The notes under the pieces are model-generated. The model saw only the letters and a program-made list of their open reading frames with translations. It had not been told where the DNA came from and did no database searches. A stretch of DNA of 64,000 bases from a virus. The stretch spans positions 1 to 64,000 of the IMG/VR virus record IMGVR_UViG_3300013005_003552, one strand, 5' to 3'. Made by a program: the position numbers and the translations under genes. Positions 1 to 7,433 of this stretch are shown piece after piece; position 1 is the first letter of the stretch; every line of letters begins with the position of its first letter.

Positions 1-1
1 C

Positions 2-259
2 ACAGCCATGTCATATGACAGTGTTAATAGTACTCGCACAGTGAGTGAACTGGGCTTGCGCTATGACACTGTGATAAAAGAAGCTGTGAATTTCATGCTA
101 GAAGACAGTCACAAAGATACTAGCCTAAGCACTGTTAGAGCAGGAATCAACTTTGCTCCAAGACAAAACATTGTGGGAGGTATTACTGTGGGACAGCAGT
201 ATCAAAATGGTGTGTCACACTCCACAGCACAGGCAAGCATCAGATGGGTATTTAACTAA
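2..259 (+). CDS. C-terminal end of an outer-membrane beta-barrel-like protein (partial)
   Basis: The frame is open to the left edge, so this is probably the 3' end of a longer gene; an in-frame ATG at 8 has no convincing ribosome binding site. The visible 85 residues alternate polar and hydrophobic positions (GLRYDTVIKEAV, VRAGINFAPRQNIVGGITVG) and end in ASIRWVFN, as expected for the last strands of a porin-like barrel. Two complete barrel genes occur at 37116 and 39693, so a third envelope protein is plausible. The family is not identified. A strong terminator follows. Confidence 0.5.
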   Translation, partial: TAMSYDSVNSTRTVSELGLRYDTVIKEAVNFMLEDSHKDTSLSTVRAGINFAPRQNIVGGITVGQQYQNGVSHSTAQASIRWVFN

Positions 260-286
260 AACAACTATACTCAAGTGCTGTGTTTC

Positions 287-310
287 AAGCCCTCTTCGGA
301 GGGCTTTTTT
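287..310 (+). terminator. Intrinsic terminator
   Basis: Arms AAGCCCTC and GAGGGCTT around a TTCG tetraloop are followed by a T run. It ends the barrel gene. Confidence 0.9.
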
Positions 311-311
311 A

Positions 312-319
312 CATAAATA
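312..319 (+). promoter_or_regulatory. T4-type late promoter box
   Basis: CATAAATA lies 29 nt upstream of the next start. The predicted +1 is near 325, which leaves a short leader containing CCGGAGG before ATG 341. Confidence 0.55.
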
Positions 320-340
320 TTGCACCACCGGAGGCAACAA

Positions 341-643
341 ATGAAAAAATTAATTATGTCATGCGTAGCATTTGCGTCAATACTATCCAATGTCAATGCC
401 CAACCATTTGAAGCTCGTAAACCGGTACTGTGCGACAGCATTGAAAGTTTGCTTTTTTCCTTGTCTAACTATAACGAAAAACCAATTTGGTCAGCTAAAA
501 ATCCAGTGGACCACACCAGGTATACTTTGTTTGTAAATGAAAAACTGGGCACCTGGACCATGCTGCAAATGAACACAGAAGGCATTGCTTGCATTGTGGG
601 TGTTGGTGATGGTTCTACTTTGTTACTAGGTGAATCTGTGTAA
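341..643 (+). CDS. Small exported protein of unknown function
   Basis: 100 residues. ATG 341 is chosen because GGAGG sits about 9 nt upstream. The N-terminus MKKLIMSCVAFASILSNVNA is a typical signal peptide with an Ala-x-Ala-like cleavage region, so the product is probably periplasmic or surface-exposed. The mature part has two cysteines (VLCDS, IACIV) that could form a disulfide, and a glycine-rich stretch GVGDGS. No family is recognised. It may share the late promoter at 312. Confidence 0.7.
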   Translation: MKKLIMSCVAFASILSNVNAQPFEARKPVLCDSIESLLFSLSNYNEKPIWSAKNPVDHTRYTLFVNEKLGTWTMLQMNTEGIACIVGVGDGSTLLLGESV

Positions 644-684
644 TTGTAAATACAATGCTGGTCCATAGGCAAATACCTAGAACC

Positions 685-691
685 TTAAATA
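685..691 (+). promoter_or_regulatory. T4-type late promoter, leaderless spacing
   Basis: TTAAATA is followed by exactly five bases and then ATG 697. The T4 late geometry (box ending at -6) puts +1 on the A of the start codon. No Shine-Dalgarno is present. Confidence 0.5.
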
Positions 692-696
692 ATTAA

Positions 697-2760
697 ATGA
701 AAAACAAAATCAAAGCTGTGCTGTCAAATCCGTGGACCGCACTTTTAACATTGGCACTTATTATAAGTATAAGAATTGCTGATCCTGTCTTTGTAGAAAG
801 TATAAGACTACGCTACTTTGATACTCTAATAGCTGACAAAGCTCCTACACAAAACAACATTGTTACGGCCAACATTGACGAAACTGCTTTAGACAAGTAC
901 GGACAGTGGCCATTCAAGCGAGACACCTATGCTCGCATGATAGAAGATCTTTACAATCGTGGTGCAGGATTGGTGGTGCTGAATGTGCTCATGCCGGACA
1001 CAGACAGGCTAGGCGGGGATGCTGCTCTAGCTGCGGTAATGCAAAAATATCCTGTGGTCATTGCCAATGTACCAGGTGATCAAACAAAAAACAAACCTCG
1101 CAATCCTGGCAGTGCAGTGCTTGGGCCAGAGTGGATCGAAAACATTGTAAACTATCCAGGTATTATTGCTAACATTCCTGCTATAGAAAATGCTGCGGCA
1201 GGCATAGGTGGTACTCATACGCTGCCAGAAATAGATGGCGTCAATCGAAGACTGCCTTTGATATTTGGCGTCAATGACATTCTGTACCCAAGTTTGGGTA
1301 TGGAAGTGTTGCGAGTAGCAGCAGGTGACACCACCTTTCAAATAAAGTTAAATGAGTATGGCGTTGAAAAAATGCGCATACCCAAATTTGGTCCAATTGC
1401 CACGGACAATCTTGGTCGCATATGGATTGACTGGTCACAAAAGTCACACGCTTATAGTATTACACAACTGCCTGCAGACCTTAAAGGCGCACTAGTCCTT
1501 GTGGGTCCTACCGCAGCTGGTATTTCAAATCCTGTGCCCACCAGCATAGGAGCGGTGTATCCCAACGATGCGCAGGCTGCTGTGATTGGAACCATGTTTA
1601 ACAATGTTACCATTCAGCGTCCGGACTATGCAGATGGCGCTGAGATTCTGACATTGCTGTTATTGGGACTAATTATTATTTCTTTATCAAGGTGGACTTA
1701 TGTTGGTTTGGGTGCAACTGTTTTTGGGGTCGTTGCCGTGGCTCCTGTTACTCAGTATATTTTCAGTAACTGGCTCGTCTTGGCAGACGCGACAGCAATC
1801 ACGGCTGGTATTGTGCTCGTGGCTTTGCATACTTACGGCGTTAAGTTTGTGAGTGAGTTCTTACAGAAGCAACAGATCAAGAAACAATTTGGGTCATATG
1901 TGAGTCCCGTGATTGTTGAACGACTGCAAAAGAATCCCGAGCTGATCAAGTTGGGCGGTGAAGAAAAAGTGCTGTCAGTGATCATGACAGACATGCGCAA
2001 CTTTACTGGACTGGGAGAAAAGTATGGTGCAGATGTCGAAGGCTTCACTGCCATCATGAATGAATACATGACTGCGATCAGCCGACCTGTGTTTGCCAAT
2101 GATGGCTGTTTGATCAAGTTCATCGGCGACGCCAGTTTGCACATACACGGTGCACCAGTTAACGACGACCGTCATGCCTATCGTGCAGTCAAGACTACTA
2201 TGGAAATGATCCAAGCGGTAGAACAGTTTAACAACCACCTGGCCAGCATCGGCAAACCACCAGTGGGCATGGGCGCCGGTGTCAACACCGGTAAGATCTT
2301 GGTAGGCAATATTGGATCTGAAGGTAAGATGGGATACGATGTGCTGGGCGATCCGGTGTCTGTAGCTGCTCGACTGGAAGGACAAACCAAAGGCTATGGG
2401 GTGCTCATAATCATTGGCCCGGACACCTATCAAATGGTCAAGGATGATTTCTTGTGCCTGGAACTAGATTGCATTGCGGTGAAAGGCAAAGCAATTGGGT
2501 TAAATATATACACTCCGTTGACTACCAATGCAGGTGGCATGCCCGAGTACATCATGGCCAAAGAAACTCATGATGAAATGATTGTGCTGTATAGACAGCA
2601 AAAGTTTGATGCAGCTATCAAACTGTGCCAAGAACTCACAGGCGAGTTTGACGGACAAATGGATCACTACTATGAACTTTGGATCCTGCGCTGTGAAGAA
2701 ATGAAACGGGCCAAACTGCCCAAGGATTGGGATGGCGTATATCGTGCCACTTCTAAATAA
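697..2760 (+). CDS. CHASE2-domain class III nucleotide cyclase
   Basis: 687 residues: an N-terminal membrane segment, an extracytoplasmic CHASE2 sensor (about 25-300), a run of hydrophobic helices (about 315-380) and a C-terminal class III cyclase domain (about 425-605). Metal-binding aspartates are present in TDMRNF (about 431) and KFIGDAS (about 476). The family would make cAMP or cGMP at the inner membrane. The usual VNxAxR motif reads DPVSVAARLE near 550: the arginine is kept but the transition-state asparagine is serine, so activity may be reduced or altered. A bacterial-type signalling enzyme is unusual in a phage. The start is apparently leaderless. A PBP7-like peptidase follows after 21 nt. 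Confidence 0.9.
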   Translation: MKNKIKAVLSNPWTALLTLALIISIRIADPVFVESIRLRYFDTLIADKAPTQNNIVTANIDETALDKYGQWPFKRDTYARMIEDLYNRGAGLVVLNVLMPDTDRLGGDAALAAVMQKYPVVIANVPGDQTKNKPRNPGSAVLGPEWIENIVNYPGIIANIPAIENAAAGIGGTHTLPEIDGVNRRLPLIFGVNDILYPSLGMEVLRVAAGDTTFQIKLNEYGVEKMRIPKFGPIATDNLGRIWIDWSQKSHAYSITQLPADLKGALVLVGPTAAGISNPVPTSIGAVYPNDAQAAVIGTMFNNVTIQRPDYADGAEILTLLLLGLIIISLSRWTYVGLGATVFGVVAVAPVTQYIFSNWLVLADATAITAGIVLVALHTYGVKFVSEFLQKQQIKKQFGSYVSPVIVERLQKNPELIKLGGEEKVLSVIMTDMRNFTGLGEKYGADVEGFTAIMNEYMTAISRPVFANDGCLIKFIGDASLHIHGAPVNDDRHAYRAVKTTMEMIQAVEQFNNHLASIGKPPVGMGAGVNTGKILVGNIGSEGKMGYDVLGDPVSVAARLEGQTKGYGVLIIIGPDTYQMVKDDFLCLELDCIAVKGKAIGLNIYTPLTTNAGGMPEYIMAKETHDEMIVLYRQQKFDAAIKLCQELTGEFDGQMDHYYELWILRCEEMKRAKLPKDWDGVYRATSK

Positions 2761-2781
2761 TTACTTGGATTGGATTTTTGA

Positions 2782-3561
2782 TTGTTCAATAAAATTATTA
2801 TTGGATTGGTACTTTTCGCCATTTGTGGTCATGGGTCAACTGTCGCAAAAGGACACCTTACCGCACAAAGCTGGCTTGTGTCAGATCCACAAGGAAACAT
2901 AATCCGCAGCGATAACACGGATCAAGTTCGCAGCATAGCCAGTATCACAAAACTACTCACAGTAATGACTGTGTTAGACGCAGGTCAAAGCATGGAGGAA
3001 CAGCTTACCCTGGCTCGAGCCCCTAAAAGTCATATTCCCAGAAAGATAAAAACTCTGAGTCGTCGCACCTTGATTGAACTGGCCATGGTCAAGAGTGACA
3101 ACCGTGCTGCACAGACCTTGTGCGAACACTACCCCGGCGGGCTTAGAGCCTGTGTTGATGAAATGAACATCAAGATGAAAACACTGGGCATGGTCAACAG
3201 TGTGGTATATGAGCCCACAGGCCTAGATGCTAGAAATGTCAGTACTGCTAGAGAACTTGTCATGCTTGTTCGTGCGGCCAGAACTTATGGTGCAGTGATT
3301 GAAGCCAGTCAAAAGACCAAAGTACAAATCAAACTAAAGAAAAAGTATTTTTTATTTCCTCAAACCAATCCCTTGGTTGGTAGAACTCAGCGAGTGATAG
3401 TAAGCAAGACTGGTTGGATAACTACCAGTGGCGGATGCATTGTCATGCTCATGGACACTGATTTGGGCGATAGAATTGTGGTGGTGCTGGGCAGTAAAAA
3501 TACTCGCACACGCATTCCAGAAGCAGAGTTTATAAGTGAATTGAAAGAGCTAGAACAGTAA
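2782..3561 (+). CDS. D-alanyl-D-alanine endopeptidase, PBP7-like (peptidase S11)
   Basis: 259 residues with a signal peptide or anchor (KIIIGLVLFAICGHGSTVA). All three S11 motifs are visible: SITK (about 53, nucleophile Ser and Lys), SDN (about 104) and KTG (about 209). The family hydrolyses D-Ala peptide bonds in periplasmic peptidoglycan. An in-frame TGA immediately precedes TTG 2782, so TTG is the most upstream possible start. It lies 21 nt after the cyclase stop and probably shares its transcript. A role in lysis or wall remodelling is plausible. Closest in character to DacB/PbpG-type enzymes. Confidence 0.85.
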   Translation: MFNKIIIGLVLFAICGHGSTVAKGHLTAQSWLVSDPQGNIIRSDNTDQVRSIASITKLLTVMTVLDAGQSMEEQLTLARAPKSHIPRKIKTLSRRTLIELAMVKSDNRAAQTLCEHYPGGLRACVDEMNIKMKTLGMVNSVVYEPTGLDARNVSTARELVMLVRAARTYGAVIEASQKTKVQIKLKKKYFLFPQTNPLVGRTQRVIVSKTGWITTSGGCIVMLMDTDLGDRIVVVLGSKNTRTRIPEAEFISELKELEQ

Positions 3562-3647
3562 TGCTCACTTTACAGTCCACGGTAGCGAATCGTTTTCTGA
3601 GGCCAGCAGCCGGCCACCCTCGTAACTAAGTTACGGTCCTAAGGGTG
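3562..3647. other. Convergent-gene hairpin with rRNA-like sequence words
   Basis: Between two converging genes, CACCCT and AGGGTG (3615-3620, 3642-3647) bracket the smaller stem CGTAAC-TAA-GTTACG and an unpaired GTCCTA. The stretch 3621-3643 resembles the 23S rRNA helix 69/70 region: CGTAACTA, then ACGGTCCTAAGG, with a four-base instead of a two-base spacer. GGTAGCGAA (3575 on) and GCCAGCAGCCG (3603 on) also occur in rRNA. It could act as a two-way terminator or be captured rRNA sequence. The hairpin overlaps the last codons of the minus-strand gene. Confidence 0.4.
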
Positions 3648-4218
3648 TTCTTGCCAGGCGATCCTTGATAATGTTTATAGTTTTATCGCTGATCACCACT
3701 TCATAATGATTTAGAGGAACTTCTATCAGTTCCATGTCGGTAACTGCTCGCATGCTTTCAATGGTAACAACACCGTCATTGTCTTGTTTGATCCAAGGAC
3801 TTGCACCTTGAGTGGTAACCACATTGGTCCACTTATTCTTGGGATATCGTAGATCTTTTACAACACTCATTGGACGGCTCATAGTTCCTATGTCACGCAT
3901 CAGCTGTGAAAAAGGCAAAAAGTATCTAGCATAGTCTGCTTCTCTACTGCCTCCGTAGGGTGTGCTAAGAGTAACTGCGCCTAAAACTTTGTTGGGGAAT
4001 TTATCTGCAAGATGTATAGCATAGATGCCGCCCAAGCTGTGGGCAACAAAAAACACTTTTTCAACATTGTCCAACAATTCAATCATTTTTTTGAGATTGG
4101 TGTCAAACCCATCGCTGCTGTGATAATCTATGCACAGGTCTCTTTTGGGTAGATGTTCTCGTATGCGAGTAAAACTTTCACTGGTGGCAGATGCACCGTG
4201 TATGTACACGATTGTCAT
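3631..4218 (-). CDS. Alpha/beta-hydrolase (lipase/esterase-like)
   Basis: 195 residues. The start is placed at the ATG reading MTIVYIHGAS, 4 nt after the upstream stop and behind AGGAAA; an earlier in-frame ATG at 4254 would overlap that gene by 32 nt. Oxyanion region YIHGAS and nucleophile elbow AHSLGGIYA are clear, with candidate Asp (DNDGVV) and His (LNHYEV) near the C-terminus. It resembles PGAP1/triacylglycerol-lipase-type esterases. The substrate is unknown, and there is no signal peptide. It is last in a five-gene minus-strand operon otherwise made of small membrane proteins, which suggests a membrane-lipid or lysis role. Confidence 0.8.
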   Translation of the reverse strand: MTIVYIHGASATSESFTRIREHLPKRDLCIDYHSSDGFDTNLKKMIELLDNVEKVFFVAHSLGGIYAIHLADKFPNKVLGAVTLSTPYGGSREADYARYFLPFSQLMRDIGTMSRPMSVVKDLRYPKNKWTNVVTTQGASPWIKQDNDGVVTIESMRAVTDMELIEVPLNHYEVVISDKTINIIKDRLARTPLGP

Positions 4219-4222
4219 GCAA

Positions 4223-4624
4223 TCAAGGATTTCCTGTTCTGGCTTCTTTATCATCTGACGAGTCAGACGTTTCTGTTTTAGATTTACTCTTGGGTTTGCT
4301 GTGAATTCCGTCGTCTAATCTCACAGCTTGGTCAAACTGTTTGGCTGCCTCGCGCTCGACCTTTACAGTTTCCATCACGCGATCGCTTTCAATCATCTTG
4401 CCTCGCAGATGCAGTACTGTATTTACTTTTTGATTCAACCGTATCAAATCATTGTCCAACATGCGTATGCGATCAATCAAGGCTATGAGCACTGTGTTTG
4501 CTTCAGAAATCACTGGCTTGACTTCTTTGGTGCTCCACTCCCACACATATTTGATAATGTAACCCATGCCCACAGCCATGACAATGGGAAATCCATACTT
4601 GTTAATTAATTCAACAACATCCAT
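4223..4624 (-). CDS. Membrane-anchored coiled-coil protein (YvrJ/holin-like)
   Basis: 133 residues from ATG 4624, which overlaps the upstream TGA (TGATG). One N-terminal membrane helix (YGFPIVMAVGMGYIIKYVW) precedes a heptad-rich region (about 40-75) and a charged Lys/Ser/Asp tail. The N-terminus parallels the product at 4907-5188 (LGFPIAVALAGGYFVYLTI), so the two are probably paralogues. The layout fits small phage holin or antiholin-like proteins, but the function is not established. AAAGGA lies upstream. Confidence 0.75.
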   Translation of the reverse strand: MDVVELINKYGFPIVMAVGMGYIIKYVWEWSTKEVKPVISEANTVLIALIDRIRMLDNDLIRLNQKVNTVLHLRGKMIESDRVMETVKVEREAAKQFDQAVRLDDGIHSKPKSKSKTETSDSSDDKEARTGNP

Positions 4625-4746
4625 CAATTATATCCTTTCCAGAATCCCCAGGGATCATACATGCGCTTTTTAATTTCAGGTTTAGTTTTGCAGTACAATA
4701 GATACCACATGATCAATACCATGCATTCTAACAAATAAAATACCAT
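4624..4746 (-). CDS. Small membrane protein, 40 residues
   Basis: Starts MVFYLLECMVLIMWYLLY and ends GFWKGYN. One hydrophobic helix is followed by a basic, aromatic tail. It sits between two membrane-protein genes and overlaps the next start by one base (TGATG). No family is recognised. Tight coupling and placement support it being real. Confidence 0.6.
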   Translation of the reverse strand: MVFYLLECMVLIMWYLLYCKTKPEIKKRMYDPWGFWKGYN

Positions 4747-4760
4747 GAATGCCTCAAAGA

Positions 4761-4907
4761 TCAAAATAGCAATCCCAATAAAAATCCAATCACTGCACCG
4801 TAAAACACAGCTTTATATAAGTCGCGATCATGCCAAACTGGTTGTGCATTTAGATAGGCCTGCATTTGTGGATTCAGACTGTCCCACCATTTTTGATACT
4901 TACCCAT
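4761..4907 (-). CDS. Small membrane protein, 48 residues
   Basis: Starts MGKYQKWWDSLNPQMQAY and ends with the membrane helix AVFYGAVIGFLLGLLF. The start overlaps the upstream TGA by one base, and AAGGAGAGAC is upstream. It belongs to the same minus-strand operon. Function unknown; a holin or spanin-accessory role is possible but unsupported. Confidence 0.65.
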   Translation of the reverse strand: MGKYQKWWDSLNPQMQAYLNAQPVWHDRDLYKAVFYGAVIGFLLGLLF

Positions 4908-5188
4908 CAGTCTCTCCTTGCGTCATTCTTGCCATCTGCTCTGGCAATACGATCAGTGTCAGGTTTAAGCCCTAGTGCATTTGATACAATAGTGTCGATA
5001 CGGATAACATCGTGATTCATGGTTTTTACACGATTGTCCAAGGCTGTGATAATGCCTGCCATGCCTTTAATACTGCCTAGCACACCCTGCAATAAAAGTT
5101 TAATTGTAAGATACACAAAGTAACCGCCGGCTAGTGCTACTGCTATAGGAAATCCTAGATCGCCAATGATTTTGAAGATGTCGCCCAT
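4907..5188 (-). CDS. Membrane-anchored coiled-coil protein, paralogue of 4223-4624
   Basis: 93 residues and first gene of the minus-strand operon. An N-terminal helix (LGFPIAVALAGGYFVYLTIK) is followed by an amphipathic segment with regularly spaced hydrophobic residues (ALDNRVKTMNHDVIRIDTIV) and a charged tail. AAGGAG precedes the ATG by about 7 nt. It resembles YvrJ-type single-pass phage proteins. The operon order is two coiled-coil anchors, two tiny membrane proteins and a lipase-like enzyme. Confidence 0.75.
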   Translation of the reverse strand: MGDIFKIIGDLGFPIAVALAGGYFVYLTIKLLLQGVLGSIKGMAGIITALDNRVKTMNHDVIRIDTIVSNALGLKPDTDRIARADGKNDARRD

Positions 5189-5217
5189 TACAGCTCCTTA
5201 TTGATATTGTTATAAGG

Positions 5218-5225
5218 TATTTATG
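5218..5225 (-). promoter_or_regulatory. Minus-strand T4-type late promoter box
   Basis: CATAAATA on the minus strand puts +1 near 5212, giving a 24-nt leader with AAGGAG before ATG 5188. Confidence 0.6.
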
Positions 5226-5289
5226 GGCTAGCCCAAAAACTTTGGGTGGCACTAAATATACTGTAAAGTTGTCAGGGACAAAAAAAACA

Positions 5290-6054
5290 ATGCAATTTAT
5301 CAACTATTCAGCAATTGGCTTTGATGCCTTTTGCAACAGCAGTAAGCAAGATGAAACAATCAGACGCAAGAAAGAAATCATTGATCATGTGATTTCTCAC
5401 TATCGTGCTGCTCCAAAAAAACTGTTGTTTATTGGGTTTAATCCTGCAATTTTGGCCATGGACAGCAAACAGCAGATAACTGTGACACAAGTAACTCCTT
5501 CTATAATGACCTATTTGCAAGCTCATCGTAGCGACATCAAATACATGGAGTGGCATCATATGTCAGCTGATCACGACAGATTTGATGCAGTAATAGCCAT
5601 GGATGAGTTTTTAACTTTTGCAAAAACCGACGAAGAACAGTTGGCAAATCTAAACAAGATTTGCGCTCTCAGTTCCCAATTGGTGATAACTACTTTAAGA
5701 GACTACAAAAATCAAAGTTTCAAGGATCGTGAATTTAGTATACCCAGCGTGGTCAAGAGCGAACAAACAGACAGTTTGTATTTGGAATATCATGACTACG
5801 ATGTACAAGATAGAAACGCTTGGCAACGCAGCGTGTACGAAATCACTGGTACAAATTTACGAGCCTTTGCAGGATTTGATTGTAGACAAATGTTTTTCAA
5901 ACAATGCGCAAAATTCAGCATTGATGCAGGTGCAAGTGAATTCTTAATACACAAGAACATCATGTACAAGAGCCTGATCAAGAAAAATTATGAGCATGTG
6001 ATATCAATGAGATTTATAAATGGACATAACCAATCAAGTAGACAGTATAGTTGA
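5290..6054 (+). CDS. Conserved phage protein, Rossmann/methyltransferase-like
   Basis: 254 residues; ATG 5290 (MQFINYSAIG) is preferred. The pattern KKLLFIGFNPAI, then FDAVIAMDEFLTFA and LVITTLRDYKNQSF resembles an S-adenosylmethionine-type Rossmann fold, in a phage family I recall next to tail-fibre genes. The classic GxGxG motif is not clear, so activity is uncertain. A possible late box (TAAATA, 5254) is upstream. It overlaps the following fibre-like gene by 35 nt, which supports a role in fibre modification or assembly. Confidence 0.65.
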   Translation: MQFINYSAIGFDAFCNSSKQDETIRRKKEIIDHVISHYRAAPKKLLFIGFNPAILAMDSKQQITVTQVTPSIMTYLQAHRSDIKYMEWHHMSADHDRFDAVIAMDEFLTFAKTDEEQLANLNKICALSSQLVITTLRDYKNQSFKDREFSIPSVVKSEQTDSLYLEYHDYDVQDRNAWQRSVYEITGTNLRAFAGFDCRQMFFKQCAKFSIDAGASEFLIHKNIMYKSLIKKNYEHVISMRFINGHNQSSRQYS

Positions 6055-7282
6055 AAATCTAGTTAAACAAATTGAAACACGGCTGAATGCTCGTGTGGAC
6101 AATTTAGTAACCGCAGCATTAACGCAGCGGTTAGATAACATTGATTACGAAAAGAAATTGAACTGGCTGGCCAGTACCAAGCTGGACGGTTTAATTGCCG
6201 GCATGGAAGTGGATCACACCAGAGTTCAAGAAAGATTGGATGCTGTTGCAGATCAAGTGGTCAACAGCTTTGAAGCAGAAACCAAACGCCTGGCCACAGA
6301 GCATGTCAAACACAAACTGTACAATGAAATAGATGTTAATCATACTGTGCGTGAAATTGTGCTCACAGAAATTAGTAAAAAGTTAGCTACCTTTGCTTTT
6401 CCCAACGCCAGCATCCCTGGTGATGCAATCAACTCCAGAACCCTAATTGTAAGTGGTAACAACATACGCGGTGGCACAATACAAAACTTTAACAGTAACG
6501 GTATTGAGGACAAGAGCACACAGGTTCAGATGACCTTGTTGGATGCAGGAGTAGTGATTGAAAACAAGATTATCAGTCTGGGACTTGAAGTCAAAGGTCA
6601 AACAGTAATTGAAGGTGACCTGCATATCAAAGGCGATGTTCCGATGACTGGCACATTTGCTCAACGAATTATAGAAAACACCGTGGCTGCCACAAAACAG
6701 AGTCTAAACACAGAACTGTTCGACGGTTTCAGCAGCACCTTGTTTGAACGCATACAAGAACATGGTATTGATCTCAACAAATTAACACTCAATGGCAATC
6801 CTGTGATCGATGGATCAAAACTTAGTTATAGTGTGACAGACACCAATATCACACGATTAGGATTAGTACGCGATTTACAAACCACAGGCGAAGCATTGTT
6901 GAGCCAAACACTGTATGTTGGCGACAAACGAGTGGGCATAAACACGCTAGAACCTGGACATGCACTCAGTGTTTGGGATCAAGAAGTAGAAATTGGGTTT
7001 GGTAAGCGTGAACGCGATGTGGCATGGGTGGGAACGCCAAGGGACCAAACTGTGGTACTCAGTGCTAACCGTAAAGACAATTTGGTTCTAAACAAAGATG
7101 GTACCGTGAGCATCAATGAGTTGTACATAGGGCAACAACAAATTGGGTTCAGTGCAGGTACTCCTGCACATGGTGCAACCAAAGGATCTGTACTGTTCAA
7201 CAGTGCTCCGGGCCCCGGGCAACCAGCTGGCTGGATCAGTTTGGGCAATGGAGCGTGGAGCCGTTTTGGCACACTGAGTTGA
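6020..7282 (+). CDS. Tail-fibre-like structural protein
   Basis: 420 residues. The N-terminal 120 are helical and heptad-rich (IVENLVKQIETRLNARVDNL), consistent with a trimeric coiled coil. The middle is beta-rich with collar-like phrases (KGDVPMTGTFAQRIIENT). The C-terminal half reads LYVGDKRVGINTLEPGHALS, then SANRKDNLVLNKDGTVSI, and ends PGQPAGWISLGNGAWSRFG, features I associate with marine and freshwater phage tail or neck fibres. It overlaps the preceding gene. A role in virion adsorption is an inference. Confidence 0.7.
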   Translation: MDITNQVDSIVENLVKQIETRLNARVDNLVTAALTQRLDNIDYEKKLNWLASTKLDGLIAGMEVDHTRVQERLDAVADQVVNSFEAETKRLATEHVKHKLYNEIDVNHTVREIVLTEISKKLATFAFPNASIPGDAINSRTLIVSGNNIRGGTIQNFNSNGIEDKSTQVQMTLLDAGVVIENKIISLGLEVKGQTVIEGDLHIKGDVPMTGTFAQRIIENTVAATKQSLNTELFDGFSSTLFERIQEHGIDLNKLTLNGNPVIDGSKLSYSVTDTNITRLGLVRDLQTTGEALLSQTLYVGDKRVGINTLEPGHALSVWDQEVEIGFGKRERDVAWVGTPRDQTVVLSANRKDNLVLNKDGTVSINELYIGQQQIGFSAGTPAHGATKGSVLFNSAPGPGQPAGWISLGNGAWSRFGTLS

Positions 7283-7307
7283 CAAATAATCTTTTTTCGC
7301 GTATACT
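7279..7307 (+). promoter_or_regulatory. sigma70-type promoter, leaderless spacing
   Basis: TTGACA, a 17-bp spacer and TATACT. Six bases separate the -10 from ATG 7314, placing +1 on the A of that start. Confidence 0.8.
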
Positions 7308-7313
7308 CCACAT

Positions 7314-7433
7314 ATGGACAACTTTACTGACTTCATGTTGCTAGTGCTTTTTGCCGGTTGCATAGCCGGTATAGTTATGTTCCTGCTTACCAAAATCCTT
7401 GAAACTTTTGAAGATAAAGACCCATGGCAATAA
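7314..7433 (+). CDS. Small membrane protein, 39 residues, leaderless
   Basis: Starts MDNFTDFMLLVLFAGCIAG and ends TFEDKDPWQ: one transmembrane helix with a short acidic tail. No Shine-Dalgarno is present, and the promoter geometry puts the first transcribed base on the ATG. It overlaps the UV endonuclease start by 10 nt, so it may help translate that gene. Function unknown. Confidence 0.6.
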   Translation: MDNFTDFMLLVLFAGCIAGIVMFLLTKILETFEDKDPWQ

